Shown here: one piece after another, positions 1 through 5,964 of the stretch | Numbering within the stretch: the first letter of the stretch is position 1 | Layout of the letters: the number at the start of each line of letters is the position of its first letter | NCBI GenBank assembly: GCA_947630315.1 | Contig: CANRHA010000045.1 | Span: 1 to 10,664, forward strand | Direction of reading: 5' to 3' | Source of the DNA: an uncultured Clostridia bacterium | GTDB lineage: Bacteria > Bacillota > Clostridia > Oscillospirales > Ruminococcaceae | DNA length: 10,664 nucleotides | Made by a program: the position numbers and the translations under genes | Notes under the pieces: generated by a model | What the model was told of the DNA's origin: nothing | Databases searched by the model: none | What the model saw: only the letters and a program-made list of their open reading frames with translations

Positions 1-64
1 CGGAAATTTTCTCATGCTATTTGAATCACCCCACCCCCTGACCCCTCCCCTCGAGGGGAGGGGG
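1..64 (+). repeat. Truncated copy of the intergenic repeat unit with 22-bp palindrome
   Basis: The first bases match the middle of a unit seen again at 1131-1200 and 1384-1470: CGGAAATTTTCTCATGCTATT, a C-rich CACCCCACCCC stretch, then a perfect 22-bp palindrome (42-63) made of CCCCTCCCC and GGGGAGGGG arms around TCGA. The left part (GGTATTCG and the first hairpin arm) lies outside the window. Function is unknown; it looks like a dispersed intergenic element rather than a gene. Confidence 0.7.
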
Positions 65-157
65 ATACTGCGAAGCCTCCTCCCTCTGCCTCTACCGCAA
101 GCTCCTGCTATCCGCCGCCTTCGCTCCCACCTACATCTGTTTTCTGATATCTGACTT

Positions 158-284
158 CTGACCTCTGGCAGGGCGAAGCCCCGGCGGCCCTCCGGGCCGC
201 CGCAGCGCGCCTACGGCGCGCTGGCCCCGCGCTTAAGCGCGGGGCGGGCTTCGCCCGGGGCCTTCGGCAGAGAACAGAGGTCAG
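158..284 (+). repeat. Five-hairpin GC-rich array, copy A
   Basis: Five consecutive perfect hairpins lie at 171-256: GGGC-GAA-GCCC (171-181), GGCGGCCC-TCC-GGGCCGCC (183-201), AGCGCGCC-TAC-GGCGCGCT (204-222), CCCCGCGC-TTAA-GCGCGGGG (225-244) and GGGC-TTC-GCCC (246-256). The array is enclosed by a 10-bp inverted repeat, CTGACCTCTG (158-167) and CAGAGGTCAG (275-284). The same five hairpins, in inverted orientation and with changed loops, occur at 1570-1653. Open frames across it are artefacts of GC-rich repeats. I see no transposase; it may be a non-autonomous structured repeat. Function is not known. Confidence 0.8.
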
Positions 285-370
285 AATTGCTTTGCCCGGG
301 TTGATGAAAGAGAAAGCGACCGTCATAGATCATACCCTCTTTTACGTCAAACGCCGGGCGGCAGGCAGGT

Positions 371-432
371 AAATCAATAAAAATCAGACAAATCAACAAA
401 TCAACAAAACAACAAACCAACAAATCAACAAA
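371..432 (+). repeat. A/C-rich tandem repeat leader upstream of bioY
   Basis: This segment is a degenerate tandem repeat of CAACAAAT/AAATCAAC units, almost free of G, running up to the bioY ribosome binding site. It would be an unstructured 5' leader. Copy number could vary by slippage. The remaining upstream sequence (285-370) contains no clear consensus promoter and no recognisable BirA operator (TTGTTAAC-type inverted repeat). Confidence 0.6.
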
Positions 433-448
433 AAGAAAGGTGATAAAA

Positions 449-985
449 ATGAGTAAAACCGGGCAGGCGCTGCGGCAGATGGCGATCGCGGCGGTGTTTT
501 CAGCCTTGATGTGCATAATTTCGCCGTTCGCCGTGCCGGTCGGGCCGATCTCAATCACGCTGGCGACCTTCGGCGTATATCTTTGCGGGGCCGTCCTCGG
601 ATCCAAAAAAGGCGCGGCGGCGGTTGCGATATACCTGATGCTGGGATTTATCGGGCTGCCGGTGTTTTCCGGCTTCTCGGGAGGGTTCCAGAAGCTTTTC
701 AGCGCGACCGGCGGCTATCTCGTGGGGTATATCCCCTGCGCCGTTATAACGGGTATTTTTGCGGATAAGTTCGGAAAGCCTTGGGCGAACGCCGCGGGCA
801 TGGCGCTCGGAACGGCGGTCCTTTACGCCCTCGGCACAGCCTGGTTCTGCGCGCTCACCGGGTCGAAGCTTATCCCCGCGCTTGCAAGCTGTGTGCTTCC
901 GTTTTTGATCGGCGACGGCGTGAAGATCGCCTGCGCCGTGCTTTTGGCGGGAAAGCTCAGGGCGGCGATGGAGAGGAAAGGGTGA
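449..985 (+). CDS. bioY: Biotin transporter BioY (ECF S-component)
   Basis: The gene encodes 178 residues of an integral membrane protein of the BioY family, the substrate-binding S-component that captures biotin and works with a shared EcfA/EcfA'/EcfT energising module encoded elsewhere. Visible family features are an N-terminal hydrophobic segment, GxxLGSKKGAAA near residues 47-58, YLMLGFIGLPVFSGFSGG (62-79), ATGGYLVGY (86-94) and the C-terminal PFLIGDGVKIACAV helix (151-164). The usual GPTGGY reads SATGGY. ATG at 449 is chosen because AGAAAGGTG (435-443) lies about 6 nt upstream; an in-frame GTG at 440 overlaps that SD. No biotin synthesis genes are adjacent, so the cell may salvage biotin. 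It stands alone between repeats. A short GGTAG/CTACC hairpin follows at about 992, but no T-run makes it a terminator. Confidence 0.93.
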   Translation: MSKTGQALRQMAIAAVFSALMCIISPFAVPVGPISITLATFGVYLCGAVLGSKKGAAAVAIYLMLGFIGLPVFSGFSGGFQKLFSATGGYLVGYIPCAVITGIFADKFGKPWANAAGMALGTAVLYALGTAWFCALTGSKLIPALASCVLPFLIGDGVKIACAVLLAGKLRAAMERKG

Positions 986-1130
986 AGGGGGGTAGCCGTA
1001 CTACCTGACGTGTATAATTATACCTTGGCGCGTGAATAATCTGCAAAAAGCGGGGCGCGGCGCGAAGGCTAATTTAAATGAGCCGGGATATAATGCTGTC
1101 CTTTGCTGGCTGAACGTTGTCCTTGATGAA

Positions 1131-1200
1131 AAAAGGTATTCGCAAATTTCCTTGCGGAAATTTTCTCATACTATTTTAGTTGCCCCACCCCTGGCCCCTC
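1131..1200 (+). repeat. Dispersed repeat unit, copy 2 (without palindrome)
   Basis: Begins AAAAGGTATTCG, then an 8-bp-stem hairpin AAATTTCC-TTGC-GGAAATTT (1144-1163), CTCATACTATT and CCCCACCCC. It lacks the 22-bp palindrome present in copies at 42-63 and 1449-1470. The perfect hairpin shared with copy 1384-1470 is the best evidence of common origin. Confidence 0.7.
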
Positions 1201-1204
1201 CGCT

Positions 1205-1242
1205 TTTAGATGATAGAGGATAGATGATTAGAAGATAGAACG
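1205..1242. repeat. TAGATGATAG-type low-complexity tract
   Basis: A degenerate run of TAGATGATAGAGGATAGATG-like units ending AGATAGAACGC. Similar tracts occur at 3004-3040, 10351-10380 and, reverse complemented, at 10464-10526. All lie in intergenic space. Function is unknown. Confidence 0.5.
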
Positions 1243-1288
1243 CTTTACTGTGAGCAATAGTGACAGAGTGCGGGTACCCACGCTTGGG

Positions 1289-1319
1289 AAAAAGGTATTC
1301 GCTTCGCTCATGCTATTTA
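1289..1319 (+). repeat. Short copy of the dispersed repeat unit
   Basis: AAAAAGGTATTCG followed directly by CTTCGCTCATGCTATTTA. It carries the two ends of the unit at 1384-1430 but lacks most of the AAATTTCC hairpin, so the hairpin may be an insertable or deletable module. Confidence 0.55.
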
Positions 1320-1383
1320 AAATGAACAGGTTTCATTGTGCGCCTTGGATAATAAAGCAATTCAACGCGCGTCCACACACTAT

Positions 1384-1470
1384 AAAAAGGTATTCGTAAA
1401 TTTCCTTGCGGAAATTTGCTCATGCTATTATAGTCACCCCACCCCTTCCCCCTCCCCTCGAGGGGAGGGG
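1384..1470 (+). repeat. Full copy of the dispersed repeat unit
   Basis: The most complete copy: AAAAAGGTATTCG, hairpin AAATTTCC-TTGC-GGAAATTT (1398-1417), CTCATGCTATTATAGTC, CACCCCACCCC, and the 22-bp palindrome (1449-1470). Together with the inverted copy at 1693-1747 it brackets the hairpin array at 1570-1653, giving a composite structure of roughly 360 bp with inverted ends. Confidence 0.75.
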
Positions 1471-1569
1471 AACAGCTTTGCCATAGCTATCTGCACAGAT
1501 TGGTAAGAAGCAGAAGGAACAGGGCGCGGCATGGCGGTAGCCGACACCTTTCTGCGTAGCAGAGACCCC

Positions 1570-1653
1570 GGGCGAAGCCCGCCCCGCGCTTACGCGCGGG
1601 GTCAGCGCGCCGCAGGCGCGCTGCGGCGGCCTCCGGCCGCCGGGGCTTCGCCC
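1570..1653 (-). repeat. Five-hairpin GC-rich array, copy B (inverted relative to copy A)
   Basis: Order on the + strand: GGGC-GAA-GCCC (1570-1580), CCCCGCGC-TTAC-GCGCGGGG (1582-1601), AGCGCGCC-GCA-GGCGCGCT (1604-1622), GGCGGCC-TCC-GGCCGCC (1625-1641), GGGC-TTC-GCCC (1643-1653). This is the reverse order of copy A at 171-256. Differences between copies are in loops (TAC versus TGC when read in the same sense, TTAA versus GTAA) or shorten one stem on both sides, so pairing is kept. Short frames here are not genes. Confidence 0.8.
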
Positions 1654-1692
1654 GGGGGTGCGGTTCAGCAGAAAAGTCACCTGAGAGCGTCT

Positions 1693-1747
1693 CCCCTCCC
1701 CTCGAGGGGAGGGGCAGGGGGTGGGGTGAGCTATGATAGCATGAGCG
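1693..1747 (-). repeat. Inverted copy of the dispersed repeat unit
   Basis: The 22-bp palindrome (1693-1714) is followed by GGGGGTGGGGTGAG and CTATGATAGCATGAGCG, the reverse complement of the CTCATGCTATT...CACCCC part of the copy at 1384-1470. It forms the right inverted end of the composite around array B. Confidence 0.7.
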
Positions 1748-1815
1748 GGGAGACAGTAGAGATTAGAGGGTAGTGGTCAGTGGAGGTTTTCATAGATGCT
1801 GCAAAATTATGATGC

Positions 1816-1835
1816 GCACGAGCGAATACCTTTTA
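1816..1835 (-). repeat. Terminal fragment of the dispersed repeat (GGTATTCG end), inverted
   Basis: GAGCGAATACCTTTT is the reverse complement of AAAAGGTATTCGCTC, the left end of the short copy at 1289-1319. It is too short to be sure on its own, but it lies in the orientation expected if it is the far end of the inverted copy at 1693-1747, split by unrelated sequence. Confidence 0.4.
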
Positions 1836-1963
1836 CCCCCGGCTACAGGCTGATACCACCCGCCCTAAAAGTCGCCCCTCCGTTTTCTGACATCCGCCCT
1901 CTGTCTTCTGTTCGTAGCCTCGTTTCCCCCTCGCGCAACCGAAAGTGGCGCGGAAAATCTGAG

Positions 1964-1992
1964 TTGCAACCGCATGTTGGTGGTGATATGAT
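1964..1992 (+). promoter_or_regulatory. Sigma-A promoter for the XRE regulator
   Basis: TTGCAA (1964-1969), 17-nt spacer, TATGAT (1987-1992), with TG one base before the -10 (extended -10). The initiation site would be near 1999, giving a leader of about 58 nt before the ATG at 2057. Confidence 0.6.
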
Positions 1993-2056
1993 GTCTGCTG
2001 AGGTAGTATTTTTTCGGGAGGCAACTCCATCAAAAAAATTACCGGAGGTAGATTTT

Positions 2057-2947
2057 ATGAATTTCAGCGAAAATTTGCAGAACCTGAGAAAGGCCGCGGG
2101 AATGTCTCAGGAGGAATTGGCGGAACGCCTCGGCGTATCGCGTCAGGCGGTCAGCAAGTGGGAGACCGACGGCGGCTACCCCGAAATGGATAAGCTTTTG
2201 CTGCTCAGAGACCTGTTCGGCGTCACGGTAGATGAACTTATGATGGGCAGGGTCGAGGTCGATAGGGCGAATATCCGCAAAAAATATCACCGGCTTTACA
2301 CCGGCTTTGCAAAAGGGATTGCCACCGGCGTCGCGCTTATAATTGCCGGTACTTCCGCGGATATGGGAGAAGCGTTCGGCCCCGTGATCTTTTTGATGTT
2401 CGCGGCTGTCGGCGTAGCGCTTCTTACGCTTTTCGGTGTCAAAAAGAAAAACTTCGAGCGCGAACACCCCTATATGCCCGAAATTTATTCCCCCGAGGAA
2501 CGGGAAAGCTTCACGTCAAGAAAAATGCCCTATCTGATCGCCGGGGGCGTGGCGCTCATCTTTATCGGCGTAATTATTACAACTCTGAACGTTCCGTATA
2601 TCGCCCGGTTTTCCTCTTCGCTGATGCTTTTGCTCATCGCGGCGGCGGTCTGGCTGTTCATCTACGCGGGGCTGAGGTGCGGCATGTACGACATCAAGAG
2701 CTACAACATAGAGCGCGACTACGAGCAGGGCGTCAAGCCCGACGACACGCCGGAGGCCGTCGCGCGGAAGAAGCGCCGCTATCTCGGCAGGAACATTTGC
2801 GGGGTAATAATGCTCGCCGCCACGGCCTTTTATCTGTTCATGGGCTTTGTCGCCTCAAATTGGGATCCGTCGTGGGTAGTTTTCCCCATCTGCGGCATTC
2901 TCTGCTTTGCGGTGATGCTCGTCTGCAAGAAAGGCGGGAACAGATAG
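2057..2947 (+). CDS. XRE-family transcriptional regulator with C-terminal multi-pass membrane domain
   Basis: Encodes 296 residues. Residues 1-65 form a Cro/CI-type helix-turn-helix (NLRKAAGMSQEELAERLGVS, then RQAVSKWETDGGYPEMDKLL), close to the common Firmicutes 'SQEELAEKLGVSRQAVSKWE' consensus, and should bind DNA. The rest is membrane protein: about six hydrophobic segments near 84-100, 107-127, 158-178, 186-205, 246-266 and 272-290, separated by charged loops (129-157, 212-243). The architecture suggests a membrane-tethered regulator; ligand and targets are unknown. The ATG at 2057 has GGAGGT at 2044-2049 with 7-nt spacing, and homology begins exactly there. The frame stays open upstream to 1796, but that part lies in repeat-derived sequence with no SD. 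It is monocistronic, with a promoter at 1964-1992 and convergent pheA downstream. Confidence 0.88.
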   Translation: MNFSENLQNLRKAAGMSQEELAERLGVSRQAVSKWETDGGYPEMDKLLLLRDLFGVTVDELMMGRVEVDRANIRKKYHRLYTGFAKGIATGVALIIAGTSADMGEAFGPVIFLMFAAVGVALLTLFGVKKKNFEREHPYMPEIYSPEERESFTSRKMPYLIAGGVALIFIGVIITTLNVPYIARFSSSLMLLLIAAAVWLFIYAGLRCGMYDIKSYNIERDYEQGVKPDDTPEAVARKKRRYLGRNICGVIMLAATAFYLFMGFVASNWDPSWVVFPICGILCFAVMLVCKKGGNR

Positions 2948-2979
2948 TATATTTTTGATATAATAATACAAATAGTAAT

Positions 2980-3005
2980 CCCTCGGAGACCTTCCGGGGG
3001 CGTTT
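2980..3005 (+). terminator. Possible weak terminator hairpin between convergent genes
   Basis: CCCTCGG and CCGGGGG can pair (7 bp with one G-T) around a 7-nt loop, followed on the + strand by CGTTTAG. It lies between the convergent ends of the XRE gene and pheA and might serve either, but neither side has a good T-run. Confidence 0.35.
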
Positions 3006-3040
3006 AGATGTTAGATGTTAGGGGGGTAGATGGTAGAACG
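3004..3040. repeat. TAGATGTTAGATGTTAG low-complexity tract
   Basis: Two perfect TTAGATG steps, then TAGATGGTAGAACGC, similar to the tract at 1205-1242 (which ends AGATAGAACGC) and those flanking the right end of the window. Intergenic; function unknown. Confidence 0.5.
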
Positions 3041-3072
3041 CCCGGCTCGGGGAGAGAGGAACAGTTTCTCTC

Positions 3073-4209
3073 CTACCCCTCCGCGTAATTCCCCAGGAAC
3101 TTAAAGCTCGCGCAGGACTTCTCCAGCGCTTCGAGCATGGCCAGGACCTTCGGGTCGCGCACCGAGCCCTGCATCTCAAAGAAGAACATGAACTCAAAAT
3201 CGTGGCCGACGATAGGGCAGCTTTCAAGCTTGATCAGGTTTATTTCAAGCGCCGTGAGCCGCGCCAGGACTTCATAAAGCGCGCCGGGGCGGTGTTTAAG
3301 GGCGAGGATCAGGCTGATCCTGTCGGCGCCGGGGTAAATTTCGCATTCGCGCGAGATGCATATGAACCGGGTGTAGTTGTTGTCGCTGTTCTGAATGTTT
3401 TTCGCGATCGGCGTAAGCCCGTAAAGCTCGGCGGCCGAATGCGAGGCGATCGCCGCTATGTCGCCAAATTCCGAACGCGCCGCAAGCTCAGCCGCCATGG
3501 CGGTGTTGGGGCAGGGGATCACCTTTACCTTATCGCCGAGGGATTTCAAAAACTCAGAGCACTGTCCGAGGGCTTGTTCGTGAGAGCGAATTTCCTTTAT
3601 TTTGTCGATGGTCACGCCCGGCTGCCCTAAAAGCTCATGGCGTATGCAGAGCCGGGTGCTGCGGACAATTTTTACGTTTTTGCGGTTCAGTAGATCGTAG
3701 TTCGCCCTGACGGAGCCGTTCGAGCTGTTTTCGATCGGCACAACTCCGAACCGGCAAAGCCCGCTCTCTACGGCGTCAAAGACCGCCTCAAAGCTCTTGA
3801 AGAATATAAGATTCCCGCGGGGGAACAGGCTGTCCGCGGCCATCTGAGAGTTTGCGCCTTCAACGCCCTGAACAGCCACGGTTCCGCCCTTCGGAAATTC
3901 CCCGATGTCGGCGGAAAGCGCCTTTGTTACGTCGTTGTAGACGCTTCCGCGGGCGGGGCCGGTGACTTCGCGGTAGGCAAGCGAAAGCTCAAACAGCGAA
4001 TTGTAAAACCTGTGTATGTAAGGCTCCATATCCCCGCAGTTCTGTTCGGAGGCCCATTTCAGCATTTCCCGCTCGCGCGAGCGGATCTCGGCAGGGGTCA
4101 GAAGCCCGGTTTTCACCGCGTCGGCCGAAAGTTCCATTCTCTTAAGGATCTGCGGCAGAAGCGCCCGGTCGAGCTCGTCTATTTTTTCGCGGATCTCGTC
4201 AAGCTCCAT
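3073..4209 (-). CDS. pheA: P-protein: chorismate mutase-like domain, prephenate dehydratase and ACT domain
   Basis: Encodes 378 residues, the normal size of a bifunctional P-protein, which converts chorismate via prephenate to phenylpyruvate for phenylalanine synthesis in the cytoplasm. An AroQ-type helical domain (1-85) is followed by prephenate dehydratase (about 110-285) with PIENS (158-162), SHEQA (209-213) and the catalytic-Thr motif NYTRF (278-282), then an ACT domain (297-375) with GAL (309-311) and ESCP (329-332, usually ESRP) for Phe feedback. The mutase domain is unusual. Relative to E. coli (Arg11, Arg28, Lys39, Arg51, Glu52, Ser84, Gln88), Arg7, Arg24, Arg45, Glu46 and Ser76 are present, but Lys39 aligns with Gly35 and Gln88 with Arg80, and the loop is two residues shorter. 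The dehydratase is likely active, the mutase doubtful. The start overlaps the end of the upstream DAHP synthase-like gene by 11 bp, implying translational coupling. Confidence 0.9.
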   Translation of the reverse strand: MELDEIREKIDELDRALLPQILKRMELSADAVKTGLLTPAEIRSREREMLKWASEQNCGDMEPYIHRFYNSLFELSLAYREVTGPARGSVYNDVTKALSADIGEFPKGGTVAVQGVEGANSQMAADSLFPRGNLIFFKSFEAVFDAVESGLCRFGVVPIENSSNGSVRANYDLLNRKNVKIVRSTRLCIRHELLGQPGVTIDKIKEIRSHEQALGQCSEFLKSLGDKVKVIPCPNTAMAAELAARSEFGDIAAIASHSAAELYGLTPIAKNIQNSDNNYTRFICISRECEIYPGADRISLILALKHRPGALYEVLARLTALEINLIKLESCPIVGHDFEFMFFFEMQGSVRDPKVLAMLEALEKSCASFKFLGNYAEG

Positions 4210-5197
4210 TTTGATTTTCCCCCTGCTCTTTTATCAGATTTTTAAACCTCTCGGGAGTTATCGAAAGCGGCCCGTCGCACATCGCATGGGCGGGATCGTC
4301 GTGAACGGTCACAATAATTCCGTCGGCGCCCGCCGCCAAAGAGGCCTTAGCCAGCGGTTCGACAAGGTAATACCTGCCCGAAGCGTTGCTCGGGTCGGTC
4401 AGGACCGGCAGATGTGAAAGCTGTTTGAGCACCGGCACGGCCGAGATGTCGAGGGTAAAGGCGGTGTCGGTCTCAAAGGTCCGTATCCCGCGTTCGCAGA
4501 GTATCACCTCCTGATTCCCGCCGCACATTATGTATTCGGCGCTCATCAGAAGCTCCTCATAGGTGGCGCTGACCGCTCTCTTTAAAAGGACCGGCTTGCC
4601 GCAGCCCCCCAAGGCTCTTAAAAGCTCATAGTTCCGCATATTTCTCCCGCCGACGATTATAAGGTCCACGCCCTCCATCAGTTCAAGCTGAGAGGGGTCG
4701 GCGGCCTCGGCGGCGACCGGCATACCCGATTCGCGCCCGGCCTCGGCCAAGAGCTTTACCCCCTCGGCCCTAAGGCCCTGAAAAGAGTAGGGCGATGTGC
4801 GGGATTTAAACGCCCCGCCCCAGAGAATATCCGCGCCGAGGGCTTTAAGCTCTGCGGCGAGCTTAACTATCTGCTCTTCGGATTCCACCGCCCCGGGGCC
4901 GGCGATAGTTACCGCGCGGCCTCCGCCGATATCTACCCCGCCTACGTTGATGACGCTGTCGGCCGGGTGGAATTTTCGGTTGGCGCTTTTATAAGGCTCC
5001 TGTACCCGGCGGACCGCCTCTACGATATCGAGGGCGGAAATAAGGTCGATATCCAAAACCGAGGTGTCGCCGACAAGACCTAATATGGTCTGCTGAGCGC
5101 CCACGGTAGTCTGAACGCTTATCCCTTTGGATTCAAGCCAGGTCATAAGCCCCTTAAGCTGAGCCTTATCGGGGTTTTGCTTTAAAATTACTATCAT
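4199..5197 (-). CDS. DAHP synthase (type I-beta, AroF-like) with degenerate metal site
   Basis: 332 residues, collinear with the Thermotoga-type DAHP synthase, which condenses PEP and erythrose 4-phosphate at the head of the shikimate pathway. Residues 1-65 form the ferredoxin-like regulatory domain, followed by the TIM barrel with GGAFKSRTSPYSFQG (127-141), GGRNMRNYELL (183-193), KPVLLKR (201-207), CERGIRTFE (234-242) and the DPS motif (268-270). Three of the four family metal ligands are changed: GPCAVES is GPGAVES (Gly102), DPSHATG is DPSNASG (Asn271), and the Glu of the IEVHPDP-type motif is Thr297; only Asp308 remains. RGGAFKPRTS reads WGGAFKSRTS, and TRNTLD reads TAFTLD. I read the codons directly (GGG, AAC, ACC). 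The frame is intact, so this looks like a selected pseudoenzyme or altered enzyme rather than a decaying gene. It lies 9 nt after the kinase gene and overlaps pheA, which suggests a regulatory partner for PheA. The symbol aroF is withheld for this reason. Confidence 0.85.
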   Translation of the reverse strand: MIVILKQNPDKAQLKGLMTWLESKGISVQTTVGAQQTILGLVGDTSVLDIDLISALDIVEAVRRVQEPYKSANRKFHPADSVINVGGVDIGGGRAVTIAGPGAVESEEQIVKLAAELKALGADILWGGAFKSRTSPYSFQGLRAEGVKLLAEAGRESGMPVAAEAADPSQLELMEGVDLIIVGGRNMRNYELLRALGGCGKPVLLKRAVSATYEELLMSAEYIMCGGNQEVILCERGIRTFETDTAFTLDISAVPVLKQLSHLPVLTDPSNASGRYYLVEPLAKASLAAGADGIIVTVHDDPAHAMCDGPLSITPERFKNLIKEQGENQNGA

Positions 5198-5206
5198 TTT
5201 AAGCCC

Positions 5207-5962
5207 TTATTCGTAATCTACAACGTTTACCCAGTTGAGGAGGAACTCCCGCTCCTTCTCGTTTTCCTTTACCGATTGCGACGCCGCGACTATCGGCATC
5301 CACTTCTGCACATACTGCCTTGCGGTGTCCGATTTCTTGCAGAACAGATCGAGATATTTCTTTGCGGTGTCGTATTCTCCGCCGAGGCAGAACAAAAGGT
5401 ATGTTCTTGCCGCGTCGGCCGAGGCGTTGCCCTGAGTGGCGTGCGCCCAGTCGATTATATAGGCTTCGCCCGACGAGGTTATAACGACGTTCGAGGGGTT
5501 GAAGTCGCCGTGGCAGACCTTGTTGTGCTTCGGCATTCCGTCGAGCCTGACGTGAAGCTCATACCTTGTTGTTGCGTCGAGCCTCGCCTGGCTTATCTTT
5601 GAGTTCATCTTGTCCTTGAGCTTATTCAGCATCGGGCAGGTCTTAGACTGCACTTCAAGCTGAAGGTCTACGAGCATTTCAAGGTATTCGTCCTTCTTTT
5701 CGGGGTGCTCGGCCATAAGCTCGGCAAGGGTCTTGCCCTCGATGTATTCGGTTACTATAGCCCATCTGCCGTCTACGGTAGTAACTTCAAGGAGCTTCGG
5801 CATTTTAAGGCCGGTCTCCTCAATTCTCGCATGGTTCAAAGCTTCGTTGAGAATGAGCGCTTTCGAGTAGCCCTCGGTAAAGAGCTTTATGCAGCGGTTT
5901 CCGTCGCGGTAGACGGTTTTTGTGGGGCGCTCGGCGATTACTGTGGCGTTTTTAAGGTTCAT
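5207..5962 (-). CDS. APH/choline-kinase-fold phosphotransferase
   Basis: About 251 residues of the aminoglycoside phosphotransferase-like kinase fold. Visible features (numbered from the upstream ATG at 5968) are the N-lobe TKTVYRDGNRCIKLF with probable ATP-binding Lys28, the hinge TEYIEGKTL (73-81), the catalytic loop HGDFNPSN (153-160, Asp155) and the metal-binding IIDW (171-174, Asp173). The substrate cannot be told from sequence; a small alcohol or sugar is as plausible as an antibiotic, and the context is metabolic rather than resistance. Two ATGs compete. That at 5968 overlaps the adhE stop as ATGA but sits only 3 nt after GGAG; that at 5962 has 9 nt, so 5962 is preferred. Being coupled to adhE and 9 nt before the DAHP synthase-like gene, it appears part of the same transcript. 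Confidence 0.85.
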   Translation of the reverse strand: MNLKNATVIAERPTKTVYRDGNRCIKLFTEGYSKALILNEALNHARIEETGLKMPKLLEVTTVDGRWAIVTEYIEGKTLAELMAEHPEKKDEYLEMLVDLQLEVQSKTCPMLNKLKDKMNSKISQARLDATTRYELHVRLDGMPKHNKVCHGDFNPSNVVITSSGEAYIIDWAHATQGNASADAARTYLLFCLGGEYDTAKKYLDLFCKKSDTARQYVQKWMPIVAASQSVKENEKEREFLLNWVNVVDYE

Positions 5963-5964
5963 GA

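Larger units (their letters stand above)
986..1963. other. Long intergenic region filled with repeats, no credible gene
   Basis: Nearly 1 kb between bioY and the promoter of the XRE regulator. Frames are short, GC-skewed and overlap palindromic repeats, with no ribosome binding site or recognisable protein. It holds a GTATAATTATAC palindrome just after bioY, four full or partial copies of the dispersed unit, a five-hairpin array, and TAGATG-type low-complexity tracts, all listed separately. The stretch 1025-1130 has no recognisable content. Confidence 0.6.

Noticed and set aside
171..256. CRISPR array or tRNA cluster in the hairpin array
   Set aside because: Hairpins differ from each other, there are no equal-length spacers, and no cloverleaf or CCA-like end is present.
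1032..1223. 63-codon open frame after bioY
   Set aside because: No SD; its second half is the dispersed repeat unit, so coding is unlikely.
1420..1773. Arg/Pro/Gly-rich open frames on both strands over the hairpin array
   Set aside because: Produced by GC-rich palindromes; no SD, no recognisable domain, and the same pattern appears over copy A (108-326).
1796..2056. N-terminal extension of the XRE regulator, open in frame from 1796
   Set aside because: No SD at 1796, sequence derives from repeats and low-complexity tracts, the promoter at 1964-1992 lies inside it, and the homologous start with GGAGGT is at 2057.
5207..5962. Aminoglycoside resistance gene
   Set aside because: Only the general kinase fold motifs match, and the neighbours are central metabolism genes with no mobile element beside them.
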